Notes under the pieces: generated by a model
Databases searched by the model: none
What the model saw: the letters and a program-made list of their open reading frames with translations, nothing else
Told to the model about the DNA's origin: nothing
Part shown: positions 54,354 to 63,954 of the stretch, piece by piece
Numbering within the stretch: the stretch's first letter is position 1
How the letters are laid out: each line of letters starts with the position of its first letter
NCBI GenBank assembly: GCA_902540265.1
Contig: CACBLW010000007.1
Span: 21,465 to 85,464 of the forward strand
DNA from: an uncultured Alphaproteobacteria bacterium
GTDB lineage: Bacteria > Pseudomonadota > Alphaproteobacteria > HIMB59 > GCA-002718135
Reading direction: 5' to 3'
DNA length: 64,000 nucleotides
Program-made: the position numbers and the translations under genes

Positions 54354-56096
54354 TTAATAAAGTGGATCATTTCCATTTGCTAGCATTTTTAAGGAACGCA
54401 TTTCCTTATTATTTTTATTTTGGTAAATCCAATATTTTGTTAAGATTTTTTCAATGAACCACCGTGTTTCTCTTGAGGGAATACTTTCCATAAAAAAGAG
54501 TGAGTCTTCCATATAGTTTGTTTCATTTTTCCATTTTTGTAAATTTCCTGGACCACCATTATAAGCTGCTGCTAAAAATATAAGATTTCTTGAAACTTGT
54601 TCTAGATCAAGAAGATACGTAATGTATTCTTGCCCAACCTCTAAATTTATTTCTGGATTTTTAAGAATATTGCTATTGCTTCTTTTTACATCTTTACTTT
54701 TGGTAATAAATTTTGCTGTTGAAGGTAATACCTGCATTAAACCTATGGCACCGTCTTTACTTTTTGCCTTAATATTAAACATAGATTCTTGATGCATAAA
54801 GGCGTGCAGTAATTCTTTTTCTAATTTGAATCCATCTCTCGGTTTCCAGATACTTGTTGGGTAGTAAAGATACGTTGGAACATCCATACCAAAATTTTCG
54901 AGTTTATTGACAATTTTTAATTGTGTATAGGCAAGATCAAAATTTTCAGCAATTTGAATAGACTCCTTTGCTATTTCTCTATTTAGAATGGAATTAATAT
55001 GAACAATTTCCTTTTCTAATTCATCAGCAAATCCAACTTGTATCAATGTCTGTATTCTTTTTCCAGCTGGTATATTTAAAATAGTGCTATTATTTTTATT
55101 AAGATCAGTATGTTCAACCCATTCTATTTTTTTATCGACGCCTAAGATTTCAAGTGCAAGCATTCCATAAAAACTATTTGGATTATTTGATGCTCTTTTT
55201 AACCAAAAATTGATATCATCATAGCGACCAAGTTTTGCATATGATCTAGCTGTCCAAAAACTACCTGATGTTTGATGCCATGCATCATCTTTTAGACTAA
55301 TGGAAAAGAGAGAAAAGTATTTTGCAGCATCTTCATATTTTTCTAATCTCCAAGAACATAGACCGGCAGTCCAAGCTGCATAAGGAACATATTTAGCAGA
55401 ATTAACAAGTGCTTCTGATGCATATTGGATCGCCAAATCATTTTTATTTGCTAAGAAGTATCCTTTGGCGATTAATTCCTTTTGTTGATCTATTTCAACT
55501 TGATCTAACAATAGATCTACATCTCTTTGATTTAATAGTTGTACTGCCCCAGTTGGCCAACCTTTATTCACTCTTGATTTGATACCATTAATTAATTTTC
55601 TTTTCTCAGCTTTCTGATTATTCGATAGTTTTTTGGAGCTTTTATATTTACTAATTTTTTTATTTATTACCTGTTCTGATTCTATACCAATAGGATTAGA
55701 GGGTTTTGTTGGACTTTTATAACCAGCTGGCATTCGTCTAATTGCTAATTTATAAATTTGTTTAGCTTGAGGATGGTCGTTATATTTTTTCAGCCAATAA
55801 TATAATTCTAAATACTTTGATCGATAACAATTAGGATGCAAAAATTTCTGAGCATAAATATGCCCAAGTAAAGATTTATTTTTTATTTTTAAAATAAAAT
55901 TATTTGCACTTTTCCATTTGCATATTTCTTGAAACTTATAAGCTTGTTTATAATTATATACATCTTCATCACTTAGAACTTTTGATGAAAAAATATTATC
56001 GTATTTGATAAAAATATCTTGCTGATACGCAAAGATTTGCTTTGAAAAAATTACAGAGAAAAAAAAACAAATAATGAAAAATTTTTTGTTATTCAT
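54354..56096 (-). CDS. slt: Soluble lytic murein transglycosylase, Slt70-like
   Basis: This 580-aa periplasmic enzyme has a signal peptide (MNNKKFFIICFFFSVIFSKQ, cleavage near IFA). A long alpha-helical, TPR-like superhelix follows. The C-terminal SLT domain begins near residue 415: HAFMHQESMFNIKAKSKDG contains the catalytic Glu, then GAIGLMQVLPSTAKFI and AAAYNGGPGNLQKW. It cleaves peptidoglycan to 1,6-anhydro products during wall turnover. It overlaps the udg stop by 8 bp and precedes moaB. Confidence 0.93.
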   Translation of the reverse strand: MNNKKFFIICFFFSVIFSKQIFAYQQDIFIKYDNIFSSKVLSDEDVYNYKQAYKFQEICKWKSANNFILKIKNKSLLGHIYAQKFLHPNCYRSKYLELYYWLKKYNDHPQAKQIYKLAIRRMPAGYKSPTKPSNPIGIESEQVINKKISKYKSSKKLSNNQKAEKRKLINGIKSRVNKGWPTGAVQLLNQRDVDLLLDQVEIDQQKELIAKGYFLANKNDLAIQYASEALVNSAKYVPYAAWTAGLCSWRLEKYEDAAKYFSLFSISLKDDAWHQTSGSFWTARSYAKLGRYDDINFWLKRASNNPNSFYGMLALEILGVDKKIEWVEHTDLNKNNSTILNIPAGKRIQTLIQVGFADELEKEIVHINSILNREIAKESIQIAENFDLAYTQLKIVNKLENFGMDVPTYLYYPTSIWKPRDGFKLEKELLHAFMHQESMFNIKAKSKDGAIGLMQVLPSTAKFITKSKDVKRSNSNILKNPEINLEVGQEYITYLLDLEQVSRNLIFLAAAYNGGPGNLQKWKNETNYMEDSLFFMESIPSRETRWFIEKILTKYWIYQNKNNKEMRSLKMLANGNDPLY

Positions 56097-56796
56097 TTTT
56101 CAATTTTTCTTGTAACATTTGTAAATCTTCCCAAGATTGTTTTTTATACTGAGGAGATCGAAGTAAAAAAGCAGGATGATAGGACGCTATTGTAGGAATA
56201 CCTTGTTCTAAATTAAACGATTTGTATTCATGCCATTTGCCTCTGAGTTTTCCAAGCGCAAGAGGTGTTGATAAAATAGCTTTTGCTGCAACTCCGCCTA
56301 ATAGGAAGATAAATTTAGGTTTAATAATATCAATTTGTCTTTGCAAAAAGGGTAAATATTCTAAAATTTCATTATCATTAGGCGTTCTATTATCAGGTGG
56401 TCTCCAATTCACTACATTAGTAATATAAACGTCTTCTCTTTTTAAATTAATGGCCAAAAGCATTTTATTTAAAAGTTGTCCGGCTTTTCCAACAAATGGA
56501 ATTCCTTGTTGATCCTCATCTCTACCTGGCGCTTCACCAATTAACATTACTTTTGCGTTTAAGTTACCATCATAAACTACTAATTTTGTTGCCGTTTTTT
56601 GAAGAGAAGATTTATGGTTCTGTAAATCTTTTATAACTTCATCAATTTGAGTTTTTTTATCCCCAGTATCTTTGTTAAAACCAGACTGCTCTAATTTTTT
56701 CTCATCTTCAAACCAGTTTCTAGGAGAATCCTGAAGGAAGTAGTTTACCCCAGAATTAATTATAAATTCTAAATTTTTTTTATTTGATTGATTCAT
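56089..56796 (-). CDS. udg: Uracil-DNA glycosylase, family 4, without iron-sulfur cysteines
   Basis: This 235-aa protein has the family 4 UDG active-site motif GEAPGRDEDQQGIPFVGKAG, YITNVVNWRPPDNRTP and the second motif SYHPAFLLRSP. It removes uracil from DNA. Family 4 enzymes usually bind [4Fe-4S] through four cysteines, two near the start of the domain and two near the NVV/LPF region. Here the whole protein contains no cysteine: the expected C-x-L-x-K-T-A site reads SSLQKTA and the second reads EYLPFL. The fold must be stabilised otherwise. It starts the operon udg-slt-moaB-rnhB and is divergent from the TPR gene. Confidence 0.88.
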   Translation of the reverse strand: MNQSNKKNLEFIINSGVNYFLQDSPRNWFEDEKKLEQSGFNKDTGDKKTQIDEVIKDLQNHKSSLQKTATKLVVYDGNLNAKVMLIGEAPGRDEDQQGIPFVGKAGQLLNKMLLAINLKREDVYITNVVNWRPPDNRTPNDNEILEYLPFLQRQIDIIKPKFIFLLGGVAAKAILSTPLALGKLRGKWHEYKSFNLEQGIPTIASYHPAFLLRSPQYKKQSWEDLQMLQEKLKNE

Positions 56797-56843
56797 GGAA
56801 AATTACAATTATCTATTCATAGTGTAACTCTACTATTTTTGAA

Positions 56844-58154
56844 ATGATTAATTTAATTAAAAAACTACAAATTATCTCAATTATTTTAATAATTAACTCC
56901 AGTTCTTTTGCATTAACTAGTTCATCTTTTCTAATTTCTCAATCAGCTTATGAAAATTATGATTATAGCTCGTCTCTTCTTAATTTTGATATAGACGAAG
57001 TAAATCTATCAGAAGATAGTCTTCTGGATAAAGCTATCGCAGCTATAATTACCGAAGATATCGATTTAGCATCAAAAATTGCCAAAAATATTTTAACTGA
57101 GGATAAAAACAATGCTGAAGCTCTCATAATTACAGCTGCATCATTTTATAAAGAAGAAAAATTTAATAAAATTATCGAGCTTAGAAAAAATTTAGAACAA
57201 CCGAGTGAGGTACTAGAATTTATTTTTTTTTCAAATAATACACTTAAAGATATTGATACTATAAGTAGGGCGCTTGTTGAGATCGTATCTTCATCTTATT
57301 CTAATAATGAACAAAGACGTTTAAATTATAATTTTTTGTTGTTTTATATATCTCTTGCAAAAATTATTGATCCTGAAAATGATAGAGCAATCATAATAAA
57401 AGCTGAGTTATTTGATCAGGTTGGTCAGCATCAAGTTGCAGTAGACATATACAAACAAGTTAATAAAAATAATATTTTTTATCTTGATGCACAGAATAAT
57501 CTTGCTCGTCATTACTTATTTAATAGTCCTTACGAAGAGGCTGAAATACAAATAATATCTATAGTTGAAAATAATAATAATAATTATTCACTTAAACGAG
57601 TCCTTGCTGATTTTTATCGTTACAATAAAAAGTTTGACCTAGCATTAAAAATTTATGATGAAATGATTAAAGAAAATCAAGATGATCTTTGGAACATATA
57701 TTACATGAGAGGTATTTGTTATGAAAGAAAAGATAACTGGGAACTAGCAGAAAAAGATTTTTTAAAATCATTAGCACTGCAGCCAGGTACACCAAATGTA
57801 TTAAATTATCTTGCATATGGCTGGGTCGAAAGAGATATCAAACTAGATCGTTCATTAAAAATGTTAGAGGAAGCATATAAAGCTAATCCTGATAGTTTTT
57901 ATATCATCGATAGTTTAGCGTGGGCTCATTTTAAAAAAAATAATCTTCCAGAGGCTGCAAGGTTAATGGAAAAAGTAATAGATATTGCCCCTGGTGAAGC
58001 AATATCTCTAGACCATCTTGGCGATATTTATTATGCTATGAATAGAAAAAGAGAAGCAATTCATTTTTGGCAACAAGCACTAGAATTGGCTGAACCAGAA
58101 GATGAAATAACTGAAGATGTTCAAAGCAAATTAGATAATATTAATGCCGGATAA
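56844..58154 (+). CDS. Tetratricopeptide-repeat protein, probably exported
   Basis: This 436-aa protein has a hydrophobic N-terminus (LQIISIILIINSSSFA) that looks like a signal peptide. TPR-type helices follow throughout, clearest in the C-terminal half: DDLWNIYYMRGICYERKDNW, AEKDFLKSLALQPGTPNVLN and LDHLGDIYYAMNRKREAIHF. Alphaproteobacteria often have such a TPR gene next to ispE. It probably acts as a scaffold; partners are unknown. It overlaps ispE by 11 bp. Confidence 0.82.
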   Translation: MINLIKKLQIISIILIINSSSFALTSSSFLISQSAYENYDYSSSLLNFDIDEVNLSEDSLLDKAIAAIITEDIDLASKIAKNILTEDKNNAEALIITAASFYKEEKFNKIIELRKNLEQPSEVLEFIFFSNNTLKDIDTISRALVEIVSSSYSNNEQRRLNYNFLLFYISLAKIIDPENDRAIIIKAELFDQVGQHQVAVDIYKQVNKNNIFYLDAQNNLARHYLFNSPYEEAEIQIISIVENNNNNYSLKRVLADFYRYNKKFDLALKIYDEMIKENQDDLWNIYYMRGICYERKDNWELAEKDFLKSLALQPGTPNVLNYLAYGWVERDIKLDRSLKMLEEAYKANPDSFYIIDSLAWAHFKKNNLPEAARLMEKVIDIAPGEAISLDHLGDIYYAMNRKREAIHFWQQALELAEPEDEITEDVQSKLDNINAG

Positions 58155-58980
58155 AATAATTGAAAAATCACCTGCCAAAATTAATTTATTTTTAAAGATT
58201 ATAAATAAAAGGGATGATGGTTATCATAATATTCGCACTGGCATAACATTCATTGATCTTTACGATGAGATAACTGTTCAACCTCACAATAAATTTGAAG
58301 TAATCTATACTGGTAAATTCGCTCCAAAAAATAATCTATTTGAGGATTGCATTATTCATAAATTATTTACTTATATACATGAAGATAAACCTAAACTTCT
58401 TATTACTATATCAAAAAATTTTCCTTATGAAGCTGGCTTAGGTTCTGCCTCATCTAATGTTGCAAGTGTTATAAAAATTTTGGAAAACCTCGAATTAATA
58501 AAGAAGAAAAATATATTTGATTATGTTGATCTCGGCTCCGATATTCCTATTTTTTTGAATCAAAAAGATGCTCTAGTTAGAGGTAGGGGTGATTTAATTG
58601 CTAACGTTCATTTTCCAAAATATTATTTCTTATTAATTAGACCGTCTTTTAAATGTTCGACAAAAAAAATGTATGATACATTTCAACCTTCAGATTTTGA
58701 TTATAATACTGAATTTGATTTAGAAGAAATTAATGATCAAGATTCTGGAAATGATTTTGAGAAAATTCTTAAAAAAAATGAACCTGAATTTTTATCCATA
58801 ATAAATTTCTTAGAAGATTTTGATGATGTTATATTTTCAAGACTAACTGGGAGTGGATCTTGTATTTATAGTGTATTTGAAAAAAAAGAGCATGCTGAAA
58901 ATACACAAAAAAAATTTCAACAAAGCTTTTCAAATTTATGGACACATCTAAGTGAAAATAATTTAGTTAACCTATTTTAA
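58144..58980 (+). CDS. ispE: 4-diphosphocytidyl-2-C-methyl-D-erythritol kinase
   Basis: This 278-aa GHMP kinase works in the MEP pathway of isoprenoid synthesis, as does ispH in this window. It begins IEKSPAKINLFLKI with DDGYHNIRTGI, the usual N-terminus. The ATP loop is PYEAGLGSASSNVASV, where the typical GLGGGSSDAA is relaxed to GLGSASSNVA. Late RLTGSGSCIYSVFE is the third GHMP motif. It overlaps the upstream TPR gene by 11 bp and the convergent ligase by 14 bp. Confidence 0.92.
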   Translation: MPDKIIEKSPAKINLFLKIINKRDDGYHNIRTGITFIDLYDEITVQPHNKFEVIYTGKFAPKNNLFEDCIIHKLFTYIHEDKPKLLITISKNFPYEAGLGSASSNVASVIKILENLELIKKKNIFDYVDLGSDIPIFLNQKDALVRGRGDLIANVHFPKYYFLLIRPSFKCSTKKMYDTFQPSDFDYNTEFDLEEINDQDSGNDFEKILKKNEPEFLSIINFLEDFDDVIFSRLTGSGSCIYSVFEKKEHAENTQKKFQQSFSNLWTHLSENNLVNLF

Positions 58981-60535
58981 ATTCTTTCTTAAATTCTTCA
59001 ATTGAAAGCACTTCATTTGTTGGTTTGTCCCACCTAATTCTATGAATTCGAGGAAAACGCATTGCAACACCTGACTTATGTCTACTGCTGGGGAAGACAT
59101 CGTCAAAGGCTACTTCTAAAATAATTTCTTTCTTTACTTCTCTTACAGGACCAAATTTATTGGTAGTATTATTTCTAATAAATTTATCTAAAACTAATAG
59201 TTCTTTATCCGTGTAACCGGAATAGGCTTTTCCTATAGGAACTAATTCATTTTCTTTCCAAACACCAAACGTAAAATCTGAATAATATGATGATCTTTTA
59301 CCATGTCCTCGTTGAGCATACATCAAAATAGCATCGACTAGTTTTGGATTTTTTTTCCATTTGTACCAATACCCCTTTTTTCTTCCTGGTAGATATTCAC
59401 TATTTTTAAGTTTAATCATTACACCTTCATTTAAATCATCGTGAACATTATTTTTATATTTTGTTAATTCTTTCCAAGTTTTGAATTTTATAATTAATGA
59501 CAAATCAATTTGATTAGTTTTATTTTCTTTTTGAAATTTTTCTAAATATTTTCTTCTTTCGTAAAGAAATAATTTTCTAAGATCTTTTCCTTTATAAAAA
59601 AGAATATCATAAGCTCGAATGAAGACAGGAAACTTTTCTTGAAGATCTTTTGATGCCTTTTTTCTGTTTAACCTTTGTTGTAGATCATTAAAGCCAGAGG
59701 GTTTAAAATTTCTTCCTACAAGTAATTCTCCGTCAATAACCGCATCACCTTTAGTATTTTCAACTATTTCTGGGAATGCAGATGAAATATTATCACCTGT
59801 TCTTGAGTACAGTGATACACTTTTTGATGAAACCATAAGTTGAACCCTTATTCCATCCCATTTAAATTCTGCTTGAAATTCACTAGCGTTCAATCTTTTA
59901 AAATCTTTTTCCTCATCAATAGGATTAGCAAGCATCATGGGGTGAAATAATTTTTTAAAATCTATTTTTGGTTTTGATGTTTCATTTCTTAACCATTGAA
60001 ATAAATTTTCGTATGGAAATTCTAGACCATGCCAAATTTCTTCAATCTCATTTACAGATTTGTTATACAGATCGGCTAGAGCAGTTTTTACTAATCTTTC
60101 AGAGACTCCAATTCGCAATCCACCTGTGCAAATTTTGATTAAAGTCCACCTTTCGTTATTAGATAGTCCGCTCAAAACTTTACTAAACTCTGTATTAATT
60201 TCAGACTTTTTAATTTTATTTATATTTTCTATTAAGGTAGATAAATTTTGTGATTTACCCTCTTTATTTGTTGGCCAAATTAATGATATTGTTTCTGCTA
60301 AATCCCCAACATAGTCATATGAGTAATCAAATAAATGTTGATCTACTTGTTCATAGACAAGTTCTCTGAGTTTAGATGCTTTAATAAATTGAAATGAAAG
60401 TTGATCAGATAAAATTGCAAGTGCATATGCACGGTTGATATCTAGTGTTTTAAAATAATCTTGAAGTAATTTAATTTTAGTATTTCGACTTGGTGTTAAA
60501 ATCAAATTGTGAAGTAAGGAAGAAAATTTTTTCAT
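58967..60535 (-). CDS. ATP-dependent DNA ligase of the ligase-associated repair cluster
   Basis: This 522-aa ligase has the adenylated lysine Lys225 in EFKWDGIRVQ, further nucleotidyltransferase motifs such as DAVIDGELL, and the late KYWYKWKKNP-like motif GYWYKWKKNP. The N-terminal 200 residues form the helical DNA-binding domain; RFPRIHRIRWDKP closes the OB part. It belongs to the bacterial ligase type that clusters with an MBL-fold exonuclease, DEXH helicase and phosphoesterase. It overlaps the exonuclease gene by 4 bp. Confidence 0.92.
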   Translation of the reverse strand: MKKFSSLLHNLILTPSRNTKIKLLQDYFKTLDINRAYALAILSDQLSFQFIKASKLRELVYEQVDQHLFDYSYDYVGDLAETISLIWPTNKEGKSQNLSTLIENINKIKKSEINTEFSKVLSGLSNNERWTLIKICTGGLRIGVSERLVKTALADLYNKSVNEIEEIWHGLEFPYENLFQWLRNETSKPKIDFKKLFHPMMLANPIDEEKDFKRLNASEFQAEFKWDGIRVQLMVSSKSVSLYSRTGDNISSAFPEIVENTKGDAVIDGELLVGRNFKPSGFNDLQQRLNRKKASKDLQEKFPVFIRAYDILFYKGKDLRKLFLYERRKYLEKFQKENKTNQIDLSLIIKFKTWKELTKYKNNVHDDLNEGVMIKLKNSEYLPGRKKGYWYKWKKNPKLVDAILMYAQRGHGKRSSYYSDFTFGVWKENELVPIGKAYSGYTDKELLVLDKFIRNNTTNKFGPVREVKKEIILEVAFDDVFPSSRHKSGVAMRFPRIHRIRWDKPTNEVLSIEEFKKEFKIG

Positions 60536-61521
60536 TCTATTTCCTCATCACTTCTTCCTTGGATGGAAAGGGGCTTTGAAACAAGGTTTTGTTTCTTACA
60601 ATAATAAACTAATGCATCTTCCTGACCATGCGTAATAAGAATATTTTTCGCTTTTGATTTTTTAATTGTATCTAGTAATTCATTCCAATCGCTATGATCA
60701 CTAATAACTAAAGGTAATTCAATACCTTGTTGTTTTGCTCTTTGTTTAACTGTCATCCATCCACTAGCCATGCAAATAATAGGATTAGGAAACCGTCTTG
60801 ACCAACGGTCCTTTAAAGCCGATGGAGGTGCGATAATTATTTTACCCTCATAAAAGCTTTTAACCTTTGAAGAAACTTTTTCAAACTTTCCAATATTAAT
60901 TTTTTCTTTTGAATAATATTGGCATAACTTTTCTAGAGATCCATGAATATAAATTGTTTCATTATAATTCTGCTGGCGTAAAAGATTCATTACTCTTTGT
61001 GCTTTGCCAAGTGCATACGCACCAACAATATGACAATTATTTTTATTTATCTTTACAGATCGTATGAGTTTTTGAATTTCATCTTTGGGATCTGGATGTT
61101 GAAATATGGGTAATCCAAATGTTGCTTCGGTAATTAATGTATCACATTTAACCAGTTTGAAATTTTTACATGTTTCATCTTTTCCTACTTTATAATCACC
61201 TGTGATGACTAAACGATGATTGTTTTTCTCAATTAAAACTTGAGCACTTCCCAAAATATGTCCTGCAGGGTAAAGAGTAAAATCATAGTTTTTTATTGAA
61301 TATTTTTGCCCGTATCGAAGAGGAGTAAATTTCTTCGCACATTTATCTCCGTAGCGAATTTTCATTATGTCTATTGTTTGCCTAGTAGCAATAACATGAT
61401 CATGTCCAAATCTTGCATGATCTGCGTGACCATGTGTAATAATTGCTGTTTTTTTCGGCAATATTGGATCTATATGTACATTTATATCTTTGATAAATAA
61501 CTGATGATTAATGAAATCCAT
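60532..61521 (-). CDS. Ligase-associated exonuclease, metallo-beta-lactamase fold
   Basis: This 329-aa protein has the MBL metal motif THGHADHARFGH (His30, His32, Asp34, His35). It continues with AGHILGSAQVLIE, VITGDYKVGKDET and late VISDHSDWNELLDTI, as in beta-CASP/YSH1-like nucleases. It is the nuclease partner of the ligase it overlaps by 4 bp. The start codon ATG at 61521 directly abuts an in-frame ATG of the divergent helicase. Confidence 0.9.
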   Translation of the reverse strand: MDFINHQLFIKDINVHIDPILPKKTAIITHGHADHARFGHDHVIATRQTIDIMKIRYGDKCAKKFTPLRYGQKYSIKNYDFTLYPAGHILGSAQVLIEKNNHRLVITGDYKVGKDETCKNFKLVKCDTLITEATFGLPIFQHPDPKDEIQKLIRSVKINKNNCHIVGAYALGKAQRVMNLLRQQNYNETIYIHGSLEKLCQYYSKEKINIGKFEKVSSKVKSFYEGKIIIAPPSALKDRWSRRFPNPIICMASGWMTVKQRAKQQGIELPLVISDHSDWNELLDTIKKSKAKNILITHGQEDALVYYCKKQNLVSKPLSIQGRSDEEIE

Positions 61522-63954
61522 ATGAATATAAATAAATCGAATCCCTTATTATTACACCCCCTAAACAAGTGGATGAAGAAAAAAAAATGGTTCTGGTTTC
61601 CTCATCAAATTGAAACATTTCAGCATGTTCGAAGTGGATCTGATGTTGTTGTATTTGCCCCAACTGGTGCTGGCAAAACTTTGACAGGATTTATTAATCC
61701 AATAGATGATTTAATAAAATTAAAAAAATTTAAAGGCCTTCATACCCTTTACATTTCTCCTTTAAAATCTCTTGCAAATGATATTATGAGAAATTTAGAG
61801 AAACCTATTAAAGAGCTTGATTTAAATATTTCATTTCAAGTAAGAACAGGCGACACAACACCATATAAAAAACAAAAACAAAAACAAAAACCTCCTAACA
61901 TCCTTATTACAACTCCAGAGTCACTTGCATTATTAAATTCATATGAGAATGCAAAAGAATTTTTTTACAATCTAAAATATATAATTATAGACGAGATACA
62001 CACTTTTTTGGATAATAAGAGAGCTGATCTTCTAAGTTTAAATATTGAAAGACTACAAACTTTCTCTCCAAATTTACAACGAATAGGTTTGTCAGCAACT
62101 CTCAAGAATAAACAAGACGCCAAAAAATGGCTTTGCCGCAAAAAACCAAAAATAGTTTCCTATGAAAATTCAGTTTTACCTAAGATTAAAATTCTAGAAT
62201 CAAAAGAACGTATTCCTTGGTCGGGTCATATGGCTACATATTCCATTAATGAAATCTATAAAGAAATAATGCAATCAAAATTAACTATTATTTTTGTTAA
62301 TACGAGGGCGCAAGCCGAATATATGTTTAAAAACTTATGGCTAATTAATAAGAAAAAATTAAAAATTGCTGTTCACCATGGTTCATTAGAAAAAAACTTA
62401 CGATTAAAAGTAGAAAATAATCTTAGCAAAGGATTAGTTGACTGTGTTGTTGCGACTTCTTCTTTAGAACTCGGATTAGATTACGGAGATGTAGAAAAAA
62501 TTATTCAAGTTGGAGCACCTAAAGGAATTAATAGATTATTACAACGTGTAGGAAGATCAAATCATAATTTAAATACACCTTCAAAAGCAATTTTAGTACC
62601 CACTAATCGTTTTGAATTTATCGAAGCAAAAGCTGCTATTGAAGAAATAAAAAAAAATAACTTAGATAAAATAGATTTAAAAGAAGGAAGTTTTGATGTT
62701 GTAGCGCAACATATTTTTGCAACGGCTTGTGCAGGGCAATTTGAAATTAATGATCTCTACAAAGAAATTATCAAAGCATATCCATACAAAAAATTAAAAC
62801 TTAATGACTTCAAACAATTGATTAATCTCATACAAGATGGCGGATATGTTTTAAAAAATTATGATCAATTTAAGAGAATTTTCCAATTGAGAGAAAATAA
62901 AAATATTTATAAGCTAGTAAATAGAAGAGAAACACGAAAATACCGCATGAATGTTGGAACAATAATTGAAAATCCGATGTTAAAAATAAAACTTGGAACA
63001 AAAACGTTAGGGAATATAGAGGAAGTTTTTATTCAAAATCTTTCTCAAGGTGACTCATTCATATTTGCCGGTCAAATACTAGAATTTCAATCAATGAAAA
63101 ATAATTTAGTACAAGTTAAAAGAAGTAAATCTTTAATTTCAAAAATTCCATCATACTCTGGAGGCAGAATGCCATTATCAACAAATTTGGCTAACTCAGT
63201 TAGAGCTTTATTGGCAAAAAGTAATATGTGGGATTTATATCCAGAGCAAATTACTGAATGGTTAAAAAGACAAAAAAATATATCTAAAATTCCTAAAAAA
63301 GATGAATATCTAGTGGAACAATTCCCCCGAAAAAAAAATTTTTATACTGTTATCTATACTTTTGCAGGATGGCATGCCAATCAAACACTAGGATTTTTAT
63401 TGCTTAGAGGCTTTAAGGAATTTAACTATAAACCTCTAGGTTTTGTTGCAAATGATTATGCTATTGTTTTATGGTCTTTAAAAGAAGTTAAACAAATTAA
63501 AACAATTCTAAATTTAGGATTGTTAGATAAACATTTAGATAATTATCTTGAAGAAACTTCAATAGTCAAAAGATTGTTTAGAGATAATGCAATTATATCT
63601 TGTTTAATTGAAAGAAGGTTACCAGGGATGGAAAAAACTGGAAAGCAAGTTTTATTTAGTTCTGATCTAATTTATACAGTTCTCAAAAAAAATGAACCAG
63701 ATCACATTCTTCTAAAATCATCATATGAAGACGCAAAAAAGAATATGATTGATTATGATAGACTTAGAGAAATCTTAAAAAAAATTGATAAAAAAATTAT
63801 ATTAAAAAAACTCACAAGTATCTCACCATTGGCTGTTCCAATTATTCTTGAAATAAATAGAGAAAATTTATCAAAAAAGGAAACTGATGAATATATTTTA
63901 GAGGATTTAGAAAATGAAATATTAAAAGAGGCTAATGTACTATCAATTAATTAA
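61504..63954 (+). CDS. Ligase-associated DEXH-box helicase (Lhr family)
   Basis: This 816-aa SF2 helicase has Walker A APTGAGKT at 52-59, YISPLKSLANDI, DEIH in IIIDEIHTFLDNKRADLL, GLSATL and the C-terminal helicase motif QRVGRSNH. Lhr-core proteins are 3'-5' DNA helicases; the shorter form here is the one that clusters with ATP-dependent ligases. ATG 61504 makes an 18-bp overlap with the divergent exonuclease; an alternative ATG at 61522 (MNINKSNPLL) would sit exactly back to back with it. Confidence 0.92.
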   Translation: MINEIHMNINKSNPLLLHPLNKWMKKKKWFWFPHQIETFQHVRSGSDVVVFAPTGAGKTLTGFINPIDDLIKLKKFKGLHTLYISPLKSLANDIMRNLEKPIKELDLNISFQVRTGDTTPYKKQKQKQKPPNILITTPESLALLNSYENAKEFFYNLKYIIIDEIHTFLDNKRADLLSLNIERLQTFSPNLQRIGLSATLKNKQDAKKWLCRKKPKIVSYENSVLPKIKILESKERIPWSGHMATYSINEIYKEIMQSKLTIIFVNTRAQAEYMFKNLWLINKKKLKIAVHHGSLEKNLRLKVENNLSKGLVDCVVATSSLELGLDYGDVEKIIQVGAPKGINRLLQRVGRSNHNLNTPSKAILVPTNRFEFIEAKAAIEEIKKNNLDKIDLKEGSFDVVAQHIFATACAGQFEINDLYKEIIKAYPYKKLKLNDFKQLINLIQDGGYVLKNYDQFKRIFQLRENKNIYKLVNRRETRKYRMNVGTIIENPMLKIKLGTKTLGNIEEVFIQNLSQGDSFIFAGQILEFQSMKNNLVQVKRSKSLISKIPSYSGGRMPLSTNLANSVRALLAKSNMWDLYPEQITEWLKRQKNISKIPKKDEYLVEQFPRKKNFYTVIYTFAGWHANQTLGFLLLRGFKEFNYKPLGFVANDYAIVLWSLKEVKQIKTILNLGLLDKHLDNYLEETSIVKRLFRDNAIISCLIERRLPGMEKTGKQVLFSSDLIYTVLKKNEPDHILLKSSYEDAKKNMIDYDRLREILKKIDKKIILKKLTSISPLAVPIILEINRENLSKKETDEYILEDLENEILKEANVLSIN

